Positions 45,446 to 55,236 of a stretch of 64,000 nt of DNA are shown here, piece after piece. Below the pieces are notes generated by a model. The model ran no database searches. It was not told where the DNA came from and was given only the letters and a program-made list of their open reading frames with translations. Source of the DNA: Gordionus sp. m RMFG-2023 (Eukaryota; Nematomorpha; Gordioida; Chordodea; Parachordodidae); contig NC_088775.1 of the NCBI RefSeq assembly GCF_954871325.1, forward strand, positions 58,629,561 through 58,693,560, written 5' to 3'. Position 1 is the stretch's first letter; every line of letters starts with the position of its first letter. Made by a program: the position numbers and the translations under genes.

Positions 45446-46063
45446 ATAAAAATATTTAATGTTCAATAATTATTTATTTTTTATAGAATATCCAGGCTGT
45501 GATAGAGTTGGGAAAGAATATTTTTGGGGAAGAGAATTTTTGATTAAATAGTGACGAATGCGATTTTTTAAGGCAACTAGAATTATTTTTATACCCATTT
45601 TATAAAATAACATGTGAAATATCATCTGAAAAATCCCCTACAATAGGGATGACAATTCTCTACATCGACAAAATTTATAGGGAGTTAGATAGGCATGATG
45701 CCTATCACTCTAATGACTCTATTAAAATAGCTTCCATGATAATGTTAAAAAAATGCGCCATATATACATCCCTCATGACAAAATTTGAAAACTACGTAGG
45801 TAGTTTTCTTGACCCAAGGATCAAAAATCTTTATCCCTAGTTTTATAAATTCATCCGGATATTATGAAAGATTTAAAGACTTATTTAATAATTATCAAGC
45901 TTCATCCAGTCAAGGACTCTACAATGATGTCGGTAAATATATTGAATGAGTTGAGAAGGTAAATATAATTCTAATTATTTATATATAATCATTCATATTT
46001 AATATTTAGAGATGCCTGTGTTAAGCAAAATCCGGCTTTAGACGAGATTGAGGATTATTTGGC
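45446..46063. other. Single-copy centre of the palindrome
   Basis: 618 bp continuing the left-arm hAT transposase (FLDPRIKN, a typical hAT block, near 45815). There is no counterpart of this part beyond the right arm. Confidence 0.8.
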
Positions 46064-47810
46064 AATACTTTATTAATACTCGATAACATTATGTATTAAC
46101 TATTCCATCGAGTTACCACATCCATCGGTATTCGCACACCACTAATCTTGATGAACTGTTGCATACATTTAGAACTTCTATGCAATTTTCTAACAAATTT
46201 TTCTACAGTAGATAACTCGTTAGAAAACGAATCGATGCCTTCCTTCACAATCATATTTATTATATGTGGCAGGCATCTCTGACTGTTAATGCCTTTTTTG
46301 TATTTAAATTGGAAATTTTGGTTAATTAAATCCAGTGCTGCTATAATATTCGACCCATTATCATGGGTGATGGTATATAATTAATTCACATATGTCCTCC
46401 CCTTTGTGAGGGTATGGAAACTTTATAATGTCCAATAAAAAAATTTAACACCCAGAATTCATCAATAAAATGTACGGTGATAGCACAATATGATATAGAA
46501 TTCTGGGTCCATAGATCTGTGGTTAAAGAAATAAGGCCTTTTACATTTTTTAAAATTTTTATAATGTTGTCTTTAGCGCTTTGGTATATAGTAGACAAAT
46601 ACTTTTTGCCAGTCTGTCGACAGACAATCTTTATATTTTTATTAACATATTTGAACATATCCTTGAAACTTTTACTTTCCAATACATTAAACGATAAATT
46701 ATTTTTTATTAGGCATCTTATGACTAATTTATTCATATATAGATTTTCGGTATCAGATAATTTTCTGGCTCCGAACAATGAATCAGGGACTTCGATGCAT
46801 TTGGTAGATAATTCTCCCGGATGCATAGACTTCATATGCCTTCGTAAATTTGCTAAAAATATTTATAAAATGTGAATGGGGATTAAAACTTATTGAAAGT
46901 TTCGAAATATTAAGGATATAGATGATATAAAAACCTATTCTGATTAATAAGCCATTAGATATTATTAGACCTGTGCCCCGCCGTGATAAACAATAAAGAA
47001 AGGAATAATTGATTTTCTAAAGTTTAATTTAAATAAAATGATTATTAAAAATAAAATGTCTAGGATATATAAGATAATTGATTACTCGCGGTGATAAACA
47101 TAAAATACCGCCGCCATAAATTGAGACATCGGATCGGCGCACAGGTCTAGATTTTATATTATTAATAGATTCATCTAATGAAGGCTTACATAATGTCGAG
47201 AATCTAATTAAATTAAAATTATTTATTTTAATCAGAGTTGTTAAGTAGCTGGATCTTTTTTGTTATTGATTGATAGGTAATAGCGCGCTAGATAGCAGAC
47301 AAAAAGGCCATAATTAGAACCATAAAAACTTCCCTTTTTATGTATTATATATTATGTTATGCATTTGCATTATAAACAAAAAATAAAACAAATTTATTTA
47401 TAATTATTTTTTATAAAAATATTAATAGGTAACCAAAGATATTTTAAAAAAAATACTAGCTAATAGCGTGCTATATTTTTTTGATGCAGCGATAGCGGTA
47501 GCGCGCTACTTATAAAAATATGGTTTAACAGCTCTGATAATTTGGTATTTTTATTGAATTAACACACATAAAATATTTGTAAAAATTATGAATGATTATT
47601 TAAAAAATATATACTTGTCGCCGTACTAACTCAATACATCTTCTGGCATATAGAACATTTCCTATGTGTCTTTTTTGGAGTATGGTAGAAATAATTCATA
47701 ATATTAAAAATATCAGAACTATTCACGTAATCATCCCCATTCATTTCCAACATTGAACTACACCTAAATGACTCAGTAGAAGTCTATATAAAATTAATAA
47801 TTATTTTAAA
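46064..47810 (-). repeat. Right arm of 1747 bp palindrome
   Basis: Reverse complement of 43699-45445, including a second copy of the front half of the hAT transposase and both MITEs. It passes at 47810 directly into LINE sequence, lacking the 406 bp (43293-43698) that separate the two in the left arm. Confidence 0.95.
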
Positions 47811-50478
47811 TGGACTTGTTAGCAATAGGAACGGTGTCGGCATCATCCTCAGCCAAGACCTAACCTCTTCAGTAGTAGAAGTCAACAGGATCTCTGATAG
47901 ACTAATGAAGATAAAACTCTGCATTGGTCAATCAATACTACACATCCTATCAGTATATGCTCCTCAAACGGGTTGCAAGGAAGAAGAGAGAGATGACTTT
48001 AGAGCTATCCTTGATGAAGCTGTAATGGAAATCCCTAAGGATGACCTAGTCATAATTGGTGGTGACTTAAATGCGCATGTGGGGAAAGCAAGAGATAGCT
48101 ACAAAAGGCATCATGGTGGTTTTGGATACGGAGAAAGAAATGATGAAGGAGAGCACGTACTGAAATTTGCGCAAGCCTTCGACCTTGCCTTAACCAACAC
48201 CTACTATAGGAAAAAAGACAGTCATTTAATAACATATGAAAGTGGTACTAGGAAAACACAGATAGATTACATGCTAATCTCTCGCAGAAGATTAAAAGAT
48301 GTAATAGACTGCAAAGTCATCCCAGGAGAAGATATCGCCGCACAACACAAGCTACTAATCATGGATTTACAAATCTCAAATAAATCCACTCAAAATAAGA
48401 TAAAACTGGAACCATGCATCAAATGGGGCAAATTAAAAACAATGACAGATGCCTTTGCAATCAATGCAAACATTGAAACAATAAATTGCTCACAAGTCAG
48501 TGAAAAAATCTGGACAGACCTTTCATCCAGATTAATAGACACTGCAAAATCGACGCTAGGCTTGACAAGAGGAGGCAACAAATCACACAAAGAACTATGG
48601 TGGTGGAATCAAGAGGTACAAACCACTATACAGGAGAAAAAAGCCCTTTATAAAATATGGTACAAATCCAAAAATGCAGATGACAAGTCAAGATACAAAA
48701 AATCCAAGAGATTAGCTACAAAGGCGGTGGCTAGGGCCAAATCTATGGCATACTGTACGAAGATCTACATACCAAAGAAGGGCAAAATAAAATATACAGA
48801 TTAGCCAAACAGCGAGAAAAGAACTCTAGGGATATAAACGGAGCTCCGAAAGTAATCAAAAATAAAGATGGGAAATTGATAATAAAGGAAAAAGAAATAA
48901 TGAATAGATGGAAAGAATATTTTCAGGAGCTTCTCAACTTTAATTCCCACATATTGCATCTCGATGAACACTCCCCTTATCAAAACCTTGTACAACCTAT
49001 AACGGAACAAGAAATAATCACATGCCTCAAGCATATGAAAAACAACAAAGCTAGGGGTCCAGACGATATTCCAATAGAAAGCCTTAAAGCACTAGGAGAT
49101 GATGGAATACATCTCCTCACAAATCTGTACAATAAAATACTTGGAAATGAAGAGGTTCCCCAAAAATGGAGGAAGAGCTATCTAGTTCCTATCTTCAAAA
49201 ATAAAGGGGATCCACACAATTGTCAAAATTACAGGGGCATAAAACTAATGTCACACTGTCTAAAACTATACGAAAAAATAATAGAAAAAAGATTAAGAGA
49301 TATAATCGAAATAGACACAGTTTGGCTTTATGCCTGGAAGATCAACAACCGATACTATCCATGCAATTAGGCAAATGAGTGAAAAATACAGAGAAAAGAA
49401 CAAAAAGCTACACATGGTCTTTCTCGATCTAGAAAAGGCCTTCGATAGAATCCCAAGAAAACTTATCTGGTGGGCGCTACGCCACAAAAAAGTTCCCGAA
49501 AAATATATAAGAATAATACAGGATATGTATATGGGACATACAACAATGGTCCGTAGCACAACAGGTACTTCAGCAGGCTTCACAATAGCCGAAGGAGTTC
49601 ATCAAGGGTTGGCTCTCAGCCCACTTCTCTTCATTACAGTAATAGATGTATTAGCACAGTCTATACCTCAAACAGTCCCGTGGAATATGATATTTGCAGA
49701 TGATATTGTGATACTTGCCGAATCCAAGGATGAAATGAAAGAAAGGTTAGTGAAGTGGATAAATATCCTAGAAACGCACGGATTAAAAGTAAATAGAGAA
49801 AAGACGGAGTATATGGTGATAGGAGGAGATGAAACGGAGAGTATTGATATAAATGATTGGCAGATATCCGCAATTAAAAGCTGCAAATATTTGGGCTCCA
49901 CTATACAAACAAACGGCACAATAGAAAAAGAGATAAAGAATAAGATTAATCAAGGGTGGTTAAAGTGGAGATCTTTATCTGGAGTGCTATTTGACAAAAG
50001 AATCCCACACAAATTAAAGGGAAAAATCTACAGTTCCATAGTACAACCAACTATTCTATATAGTTCGGAAACATGGCCAACCAAAGAATCAGACGAGAGA
50101 AGTCTACAAACTATGGAGATGAGAATGCTGAGGATGATTGCTGGGGTAACAAGAAAGGATAAGGTGCGCAGTACAAGAATACTAAATAGTTTAAAGGTAG
50201 TGCCCATTAAGACTAAGTTAATGGTAAACAGACTTAGGTGGTATGGGCACACAATGAGAAGGCCTATGAACTACATAGGAAATAAAGTTGAAAGTTTGGA
50301 AGTGATGGGCAAACGTAAAAGAGGAAGGCCAAAACTTCAATGGGGCCATAAAGTTAGAGCCAATATAAAGAAGTATAAAATAGATAAAAGAGATTGTATG
50401 AATAACATAAAGTGGAGAGAGATGTTGTAGGAGCTTACCACCAGAAAAGGTGAAAGCTAAAGAGAAAAAAAAAAAAAT
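47811..50478 (+). pseudogene. RTE-type LINE, 5'-truncated: endonuclease and reverse transcriptase
   Basis: Begins inside the endonuclease domain and has ILSVYAPQTGC, GGDLNAHVGKARDSY, TQIDYMLISRRRLKD and HKLLIMDL. Reverse transcriptase blocks follow: NNKARGPDDIPIESLKALG (about 49045), YLVPIFKNKGD, FLDLEKAFDRIPRKLIWWAL (about 49425), EGVHQGLALSPLLF (about 49590), MIFADDIVILAES (FADD catalytic pair, about 49690), GLKVNREKTEYM and KYLGSTIQTNG. The C-terminus WYGHTMRRPMNYIG...GRPKLQWGHK ends at 50430, followed by a short tail and poly(A) to about 50478. Frames shift near 48752 and 49317, so about two breaks. This is the RTE clade (Bov-B relatives). Confidence 0.9.
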
Positions 50479-50830
50479 ATCCCAGGAAAAATAAATTCTA
50501 GTATATAATTAGCCGGATAAAAAATCCTATCAAAATAATTAGCAGGAAATTTTCTTTGTAATTATTATAATTTTAAATATATATAATTCATTAAGAAAAC
50601 ACAACAGGAACTATAATCTTAAAATAGAAACGTATTTTATTTTAAAAATTTCTAACTCAGTAAATGTTATTACATTACATAATCTTAATTATTTCTTTTC
50701 TGTAAATTTTGAAAAAAAAAATCATAAGCAAAATAATTTAAAAAATAGAAACCTGATTAAATTGCAAATTTCCTATTTTGCCACAGAATTTATATATATA
50801 ATTATATCATTTAATATGCCCCTTATTAGT
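50479..50830. mobile_element. Shortened MULE-family sequence on the far side of the LINE
   Basis: Starts with decayed array words (CCCAGGAAAAATAAATTC, ATTAGCCGGATAAAAAATCC), then matches 34380-34490 and 35455-35800 in collapsed form (AACACAACAGGAACTATAAT, TTTCTTTTCTGTAAATTTT, ATTTGCCACAGAATTTATA). It was one element with 43560-43660 before the LINE inserted. Confidence 0.65.
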
Positions 50831-51070
50831 TTAGGGTCGGGCCGTATTTTAATTTTTATAAATATACCCGGACCGTGAGGGTTCTGAAAAATTTTTATAA
50901 AAAAATCGCCGGGCCGTATATTTTAAAACCAAATATTTGAAATCGCCATTAGTTATAAAAATCAATAATATTTATAATCTATTTTTAAAAAAGTAGGGCC
51001 GCGAATATAATTTTAAAAAAGATGCGGGCCGGGCCGTGCATATGATATCTCTGCAAGTCAGAGATTCTCT
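50831..51070. mobile_element. hAT-type end with GGGCCG repeats
   Basis: GTCGGGCCGTATTTTAATT, CCCGGACCGTG and GCGGGCCGGGCCGTGCATAT, ending ATATCTCTGCAAGTCAGAG, resemble the subterminal design of the 25411-28386 hAT, whose right end reads GCCGTGCAAATGGTGCCTCTGCAGGTC. Confidence 0.5.
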
Positions 51071-51884
51071 GATATTAGTATTTATAGTTTTGCTCAAATA
51101 AGAATAAGTTCATTTTCAAGCATACCAAAATAAAATTATATTTTATAATTAACAAAAAAATAAAATACATAATTATACCTCAATTTCCTGCTGCGACTGT
51201 GAGGTCGATTGGAAATCTTCATCTTTAGAATTAGAAAGAGAAAAATCCATTTTTATATTTAAAAAAAATTATTTTTATTTAGTCTGTCGTTCCTCTCCTA
51301 TTTTTTTAATAATAATTTTCTTATTTATTAACTTTCTCTTTATGTTTATTAATTATTTCCATTTATAATGGCATAAGCGAAGGCGGATTTATATAAAAAT
51401 AATAATTAAAAAAATAAATAAATTAAATAATATAAATAAATAAAAAAATCTAAAAAAAGAATTTTAATTTTATAAAAGTAAAATCTTATTCAATTGATTT
51501 GAGTCTATAGACTAGTAAATTCCGACTGTTTTCTAAGTTTCTTTATCATGAATTAGAAACTTATATTATACAGAAGAATATTAGCGTCTTGTTTTTTATA
51601 AGAATTAAAAATAGAAATTATTTGACAATATGTAAAGACATCTAAAACAAAAATTTTATGCCAAATTTTTTTTAAAATATAGGGCTAGGGTAGAGGGTAT
51701 AGTAGAGTTTTTTAATATATTTACCTGTAAATATAAATAAACAAGTGATAAAATACATGTAAAAGTAGGCTGGGCTATAAGCATAAGGTGATGATAATAT
51801 GTAGGTACAATTATATTTTAAATTTATAACTTTTATCATTCACTATCTAATAAATTTTAACAATTTAAAAATCTAAATACCTAT
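51071..51884. other. No gene seen
   Basis: AT-rich spacer. Confidence 0.4.
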
Positions 51885-52960
51885 AAAAATAACAATTATG
51901 ATAATTGTCTCTTTTTTTAGGTTCATCTACAGTGAAGTTTTATTTAAACATGTTAGCTTAGCCTATTTACGTCAAAAAAATTTAAAAAACTTTAAAATTA
52001 ACTATTATGACAATTGTCATTTATCTAGGGTACATTTTCATTAAATTTTTAATTTATCATCTTAGCAATCTATATTTTTACCTATTTGTGTCAAAACAAT
52101 TTAAAAAACTTTAAAAATAATGATTATGACAATTGTCACTTTTCTAGGGTACATCTTCACTGAAATTTTATTTAGCCATGTTGTTAGCAATACTTATTTT
52201 GCCTATTTACGTCAAAAAACTTTAAAAATAACTATTATGTCAATTGTCATTTATCTAGGGTACATCTTCATTAAATTTTTAATTTAACATAATAGCAATC
52301 TATATTTATGCACATTTGCGTCAAAAAACTTTAAAAATAACGATTATGACAATTGTCACTTTTTTAGGGTACATCTTCACTGAAGTTTTATTTAAATGTT
52401 TGCAATACCTATTTTTAGGCCAAAAAATTAAAAATATTGAAAATTGTCACTTTTTTAGGGTACATCTTCACTGAAGTTTTATTTAAATGTTTGCATTACC
52501 TATTTTAGCCTATTTAGGCTAAAAAAATTAAAAATATTCAAAATAAAAATAACGATTATAACAATTGTCATTAGAATTTATCTAGGGTATATCTTCATAA
52601 TTTTTAATTTAACATGTTAGCAATCTATATTTATGCCCATTTGCGTAAAAACTTTAAAAATAACGATTATGACAATTGTCACTTTTTCAGGGAACATCTT
52701 CACTGAAGTTTTATTTAAATGTTTGCAATACTTACTTTAGCCTATTTAGCTAAAAGAAACATCTTTTCCCATTAGCGTCACAAAAAAATCTAATATGTTT
52801 AAAAATACCTACCTATTATGATAATTATCATTTTTCCAGGGAACATCTTCATTGAATTTATAATATAATATCTTTACAATATAAATTATATTATAACCCT
52901 TTTTTGTCCAAAAATTTCAAAAATCTTAAAAAATAACGCATATGACAATTGTCGCATTAT
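51885..52960. repeat. GACAATTGTC minisatellite, third locus
   Basis: About eleven units of 75-170 bp built of ACGATTATGACAATTGTCAC, TTTTCTAGGGTACATCTTCACT GAA and a CCTATTT(A/G)CGTCAAAAAA segment. It shares the palindromic core and general layout with the arrays at 8.6-14.2 kb but has its own consensus (AGGGTACATCTTCACTG instead of TACAGTACACTTTCACTG). Confidence 0.85.
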
Positions 52961-52972
52961 TGACATAAATAT

Positions 52973-53235
52973 TTATAAAAAAATTATTTAGAAAAATTTC
53001 CTCTTTTAATATACTTAAAATATAGATATATTTAAAAAAAAAATTATTTAGAAAAAGAAAAACAACCTCTTTTAATATTCTTAAAATATAGATATATTTA
53101 TAAAAAAATTATTTAGAAAAAGCCACCTCTAATAATAAACTTAAAATATAGATATATTTATAAAACAATATAAAAAAAACTACCTCTAATAATAAACTTA
53201 AAATATAGATATATTTATAAAACAATATAAAAAAA
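52973..53235. repeat. About 65 bp tandem repeat
   Basis: Five units around CTTAAAATATAGATATATTT with variable AAAATTATTTAGAAAAA and ACCTCTAATAATAAA segments. Confidence 0.85.
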
Positions 53236-53589
53236 ACTATAGAAGATTTGACCTAAAAGATTATTTATTTATGATATAATTAAGAAATGAATAAAATTTT
53301 ATGATAAAACAAAAGAATAAAATTTTATCAAAAAATCAGCAAAATATGTTTCAAAAATATTTTGTACTTCAAAAAATATTTTTTGCTTAAAATTTTTAGC
53401 TCAAAAATATTAATTTTTATTATTTAAAAAAATATTAATTTTTTATTTTTTAAATCCATTTTTATTATAATCAAAACATATTATTTGCATTAAATAAAAT
53501 AAATTATTTCACTAAAAATAAATAAATAAAATTCTACATTATTATTTAAAATTTCTCATTTACATAAAAATAATTTTTGGCTCTAAATT
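53236..53589. other. AT-rich spacer before right TIR
   Basis: No gene seen; repeated AAAAATATTAATTTTTATTA words. Confidence 0.5.
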
Positions 53590-53727
53590 TAAAATAAACT
53601 CAAGCTACCCTCTGAGCCGACTAAGCGAGCCGACTCATGCGGCTCCTTGATCGGCTTGAGTCGGAGCCGTTTTTTACGACTACGACTCGAGTCGCAAGTC
53701 GTAAGAACTCAACTTTTTAACAACACT
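53590..53727 (-). repeat. Terminal inverted repeat, right end of 10.9 kb composite
   Basis: Reverse complement of 42794-42927 with an extra CGAC/GTCG step; ends at 53727, followed by AACCTTAT, whose last two bases are the first two of the ATG at 53734. Confidence 0.85.
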
Positions 53728-53733
53728 AACCTT

Positions 53734-55236
53734 ATGATTCCGCACATTTTAGAAAATATGATAGTTATATTACTACTATGTATTACAAATGCACCAAACC
53801 ATAATGTGCAGGGAAAGGGATATTTAAAAATAATACCTTCCAAAAATCTAAACAGTGTACAGGTATATTTTTTGTTAATCTTATATAAAATAATTATATT
53901 ATAGCTCCTGCCTGCTTAGAAATAACACAAGTTAAATCTATAGCCACACAAAGTAAAATATAATTCTAATTTTATAATTTATAAAAATTTATTTTATAGC
54001 TGATCCCATAAATGTAGATAGTATTCCAGCAGCCACTCAAAGTAAAATATAATTCTAACTTTATTTTAAAATTTTATCTGAAATATTTTCTCCAGCAACA
54101 TTTGAAACCATAACCAACCAAGGTAAATTATATAATATATTACTAATATGCTATCTTGTTAACCTGGAAATTGTAATCTTAGCATCAAATAATATGATCC
54201 CTCCAACTAACCAAAGTTAATTTAAAATATGTCATCTTGTTAACTTGGAAATTTTATTCTTAGCATCAAATAATATGATCCCTCTAACCAACCAAAGTAA
54301 ATTTAAAATATGCCATCTTATTAACTTGGAAATTTTATTCTTAGCATCAAATAATATGATCCCTCCAACTAACCAAAGTAAATTTAAAATATGTGATCTT
54401 GTTAACCTGGAAATTTTATTCTTAGCATCAAATAATATGATCCCTCCAACTAACCAAAGTAAATTTAAAATATGTCATCTTGTTAACCTGGAAATTTTAT
54501 TCTTAGCATCAAATAATATGATCCCTCCAACTAACCAAAGTAAATTTAAAATATGTGATCTTGTTAACCTGGAAATTTTATTCTTAGCATCAAATAATAT
54601 GATCCCTCCAACTAACCAAAGTAAATTTAAAATATGTCATCTTGTTAACCTGGAAATTTTATTCTTAGCATCAAATAATATGATCCCTCCAACCAACCAA
54701 AGTAAATTTAAAATATGCCATCTTATTAACTTGGAAATTTTATTCTTAGCATCAAATAATATGATCCCTCAAACCAACCAAAGTAAATTTAAAATATGCC
54801 ATCTTATTAACTTGGAAATTTTATTCTTAGCATCAAATAATATGATCCCTCCAACCAACCAAAGTAAATTTAAAATATGCCATCTTATTAACTTGAAAAT
54901 TTTATTCTTAGCATCAAATAATATGATCTCTCCAACTAACCAAAGTAAATTTAAAATATGCCATCTTATTAACTTGGAAATTTTATTCTTAGCATCAAAT
55001 AATATGATCTCTCCAACTAACCAAAGTAAATTTAAAATATGCCATCTTGTTAACTTGGAAATTTTATTCTTAGCTTCAAATAATATGATCCCTCCAACCA
55101 ACCAAAGTAAATTTAAAATATGCCATCTTGTTAACTTGGAAATTTTATTCTTAGCATCAAATAATATGATCCCTCCAACTAACCAAAGTAAATTTAAAAT
55201 ATGCTACTAATTTTATCTAGAAATTATCTTTTATAG
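53734..55236 (+). CDS. Microexon gene region: about 17 short symmetric phase-1 exons
   Basis: Proposed exons: 53734-53854 (ATG, MIPHILENMIVILLLCITNA, a hydrophobic start like a short signal peptide or anchor; donor GTGTAC), 53905-53952 (48 nt), 54000-54041 (42 nt), 54096-54122 (27 nt), then thirteen 33-nt exons from 54183 to 55187. Every intron begins GT, ends AG, is 47-60 nt and lies in phase 1; each internal exon is a multiple of 3 and open in the implied frame. Peptides are TPACLEITQ..., TDPINVDSIPAATQ, TTFETITNQ and the repeat TSNNMIPPTNQ. Nearly all exons end in CAA plus A or G before GTAA, as if all derive from one ancestral exon. The series enters a FLYWCH/MULE region at 55237. An alternative donor (GTATAT, 53863) breaks the frame unless another start is used. 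Splicing is inferred, not observed. Confidence 0.55.
54183..55187 (+). repeat. Thirteen 81 bp cassettes: 33-nt exon plus 48-nt intron
   Basis: Exact 81 bp period: exon-like starts at 54183, 54264, 54345 and so on to 55155. Unit: CATCAAATAATATGATCCCT (start of exon), CCAACTAACCAAA (its end), GTAAATTTAAAATATG... (intron start), TTTATTCTTAG (intron end). Differences between units are few (CCAACT/CCAACC/CTAACC, CTTGTT/CTTATT, GTCAT/GCCAT/GTGAT); the first donor is GTTAAT instead of GTAAAT. Unspliced, the array is one 321-codon open frame with a 27-residue period. Confidence 0.95.

Larger units (their letters stand above)
43756..46060 (+). pseudogene. hAT transposase with BED finger (ZBED-like), two exons
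   Basis: Exon 1 (ATG 43756 to 43894) has MLEMNGDDSVNSSDIF and HRKCSICQKMY, the first half of a BED finger. Exon 2 starts at 44657 and continues NLRRHMKSMHP, the H-x-x-x-x-H half; splicing restores the phase (ACA A + CA). It goes on through SLTTDLWTQNSISYCAITVH and FIDEFWVL (first catalytic region, about 44985-45065), HDNGSNIIAALDLI (second catalytic D, about 45150), RCLPHIINMIVKEG (C-x-H motif, about 45225), VVTRWNS, and in the palindrome centre SLMTKFENYVGSFLDPRIKN. A final exon may start near 46010 (NPALDEIEDYLAI). In-frame stops at 43875, 45121 and 45412 and a frame change near 45120 make it non-coding. The 762-nt intron holds two MITEs. Confidence 0.75.
42794..53727. mobile_element. 10.9 kb TIR-bounded composite element
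   Basis: Inverted ends of about 134-138 bp: 42794-42927 and 53590-53727. They begin AGTGTTGTTAAAAAGTTGAG and carry GAGTCGTAGTCGTAAAAAAC, GCCGATCAAGGAGCCGCATG and CTTAGTCGGCTCAGAGGG; the right copy has a 4-base insertion. Flanks TACCTTAT (42786-42793) and AACCTTAT (53728-53735) agree at 7 of 8 positions, consistent with an hAT-type duplication, and the tip resembles the TAGTGTTGTT tip at 29534. The interior is an RTE LINE fragment, an hAT palindrome, a second LINE fragment, decayed MULE sequence, a GACAATTGTC array and a 65 bp array. No transposase matching these ends is evident. Its right edge abuts the ATG of the microexon gene. Confidence 0.7.

Noticed and set aside
48050-48235. Minus-strand frames across the LINE (also 48390, 48801, 49293, 49661, 49668, 50028)
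   Set aside because: All are antisense to the endonuclease and reverse transcriptase frame and have no motifs.
53812-53862. Alternative first microexon using acceptor GTGCAG and donor GTATAT
   Set aside because: It is also phase 1 and 51 nt, but needs an unseen upstream start exon; the exon with ATG at 53734 and donor GTGTAC is simpler. It is kept as the main alternative.
54769-55101. Minus-strand open frame across the 81 bp array
   Set aside because: It is the antisense shadow of the plus-strand cassette array; splice-site words and the continuing frame are on the plus strand.
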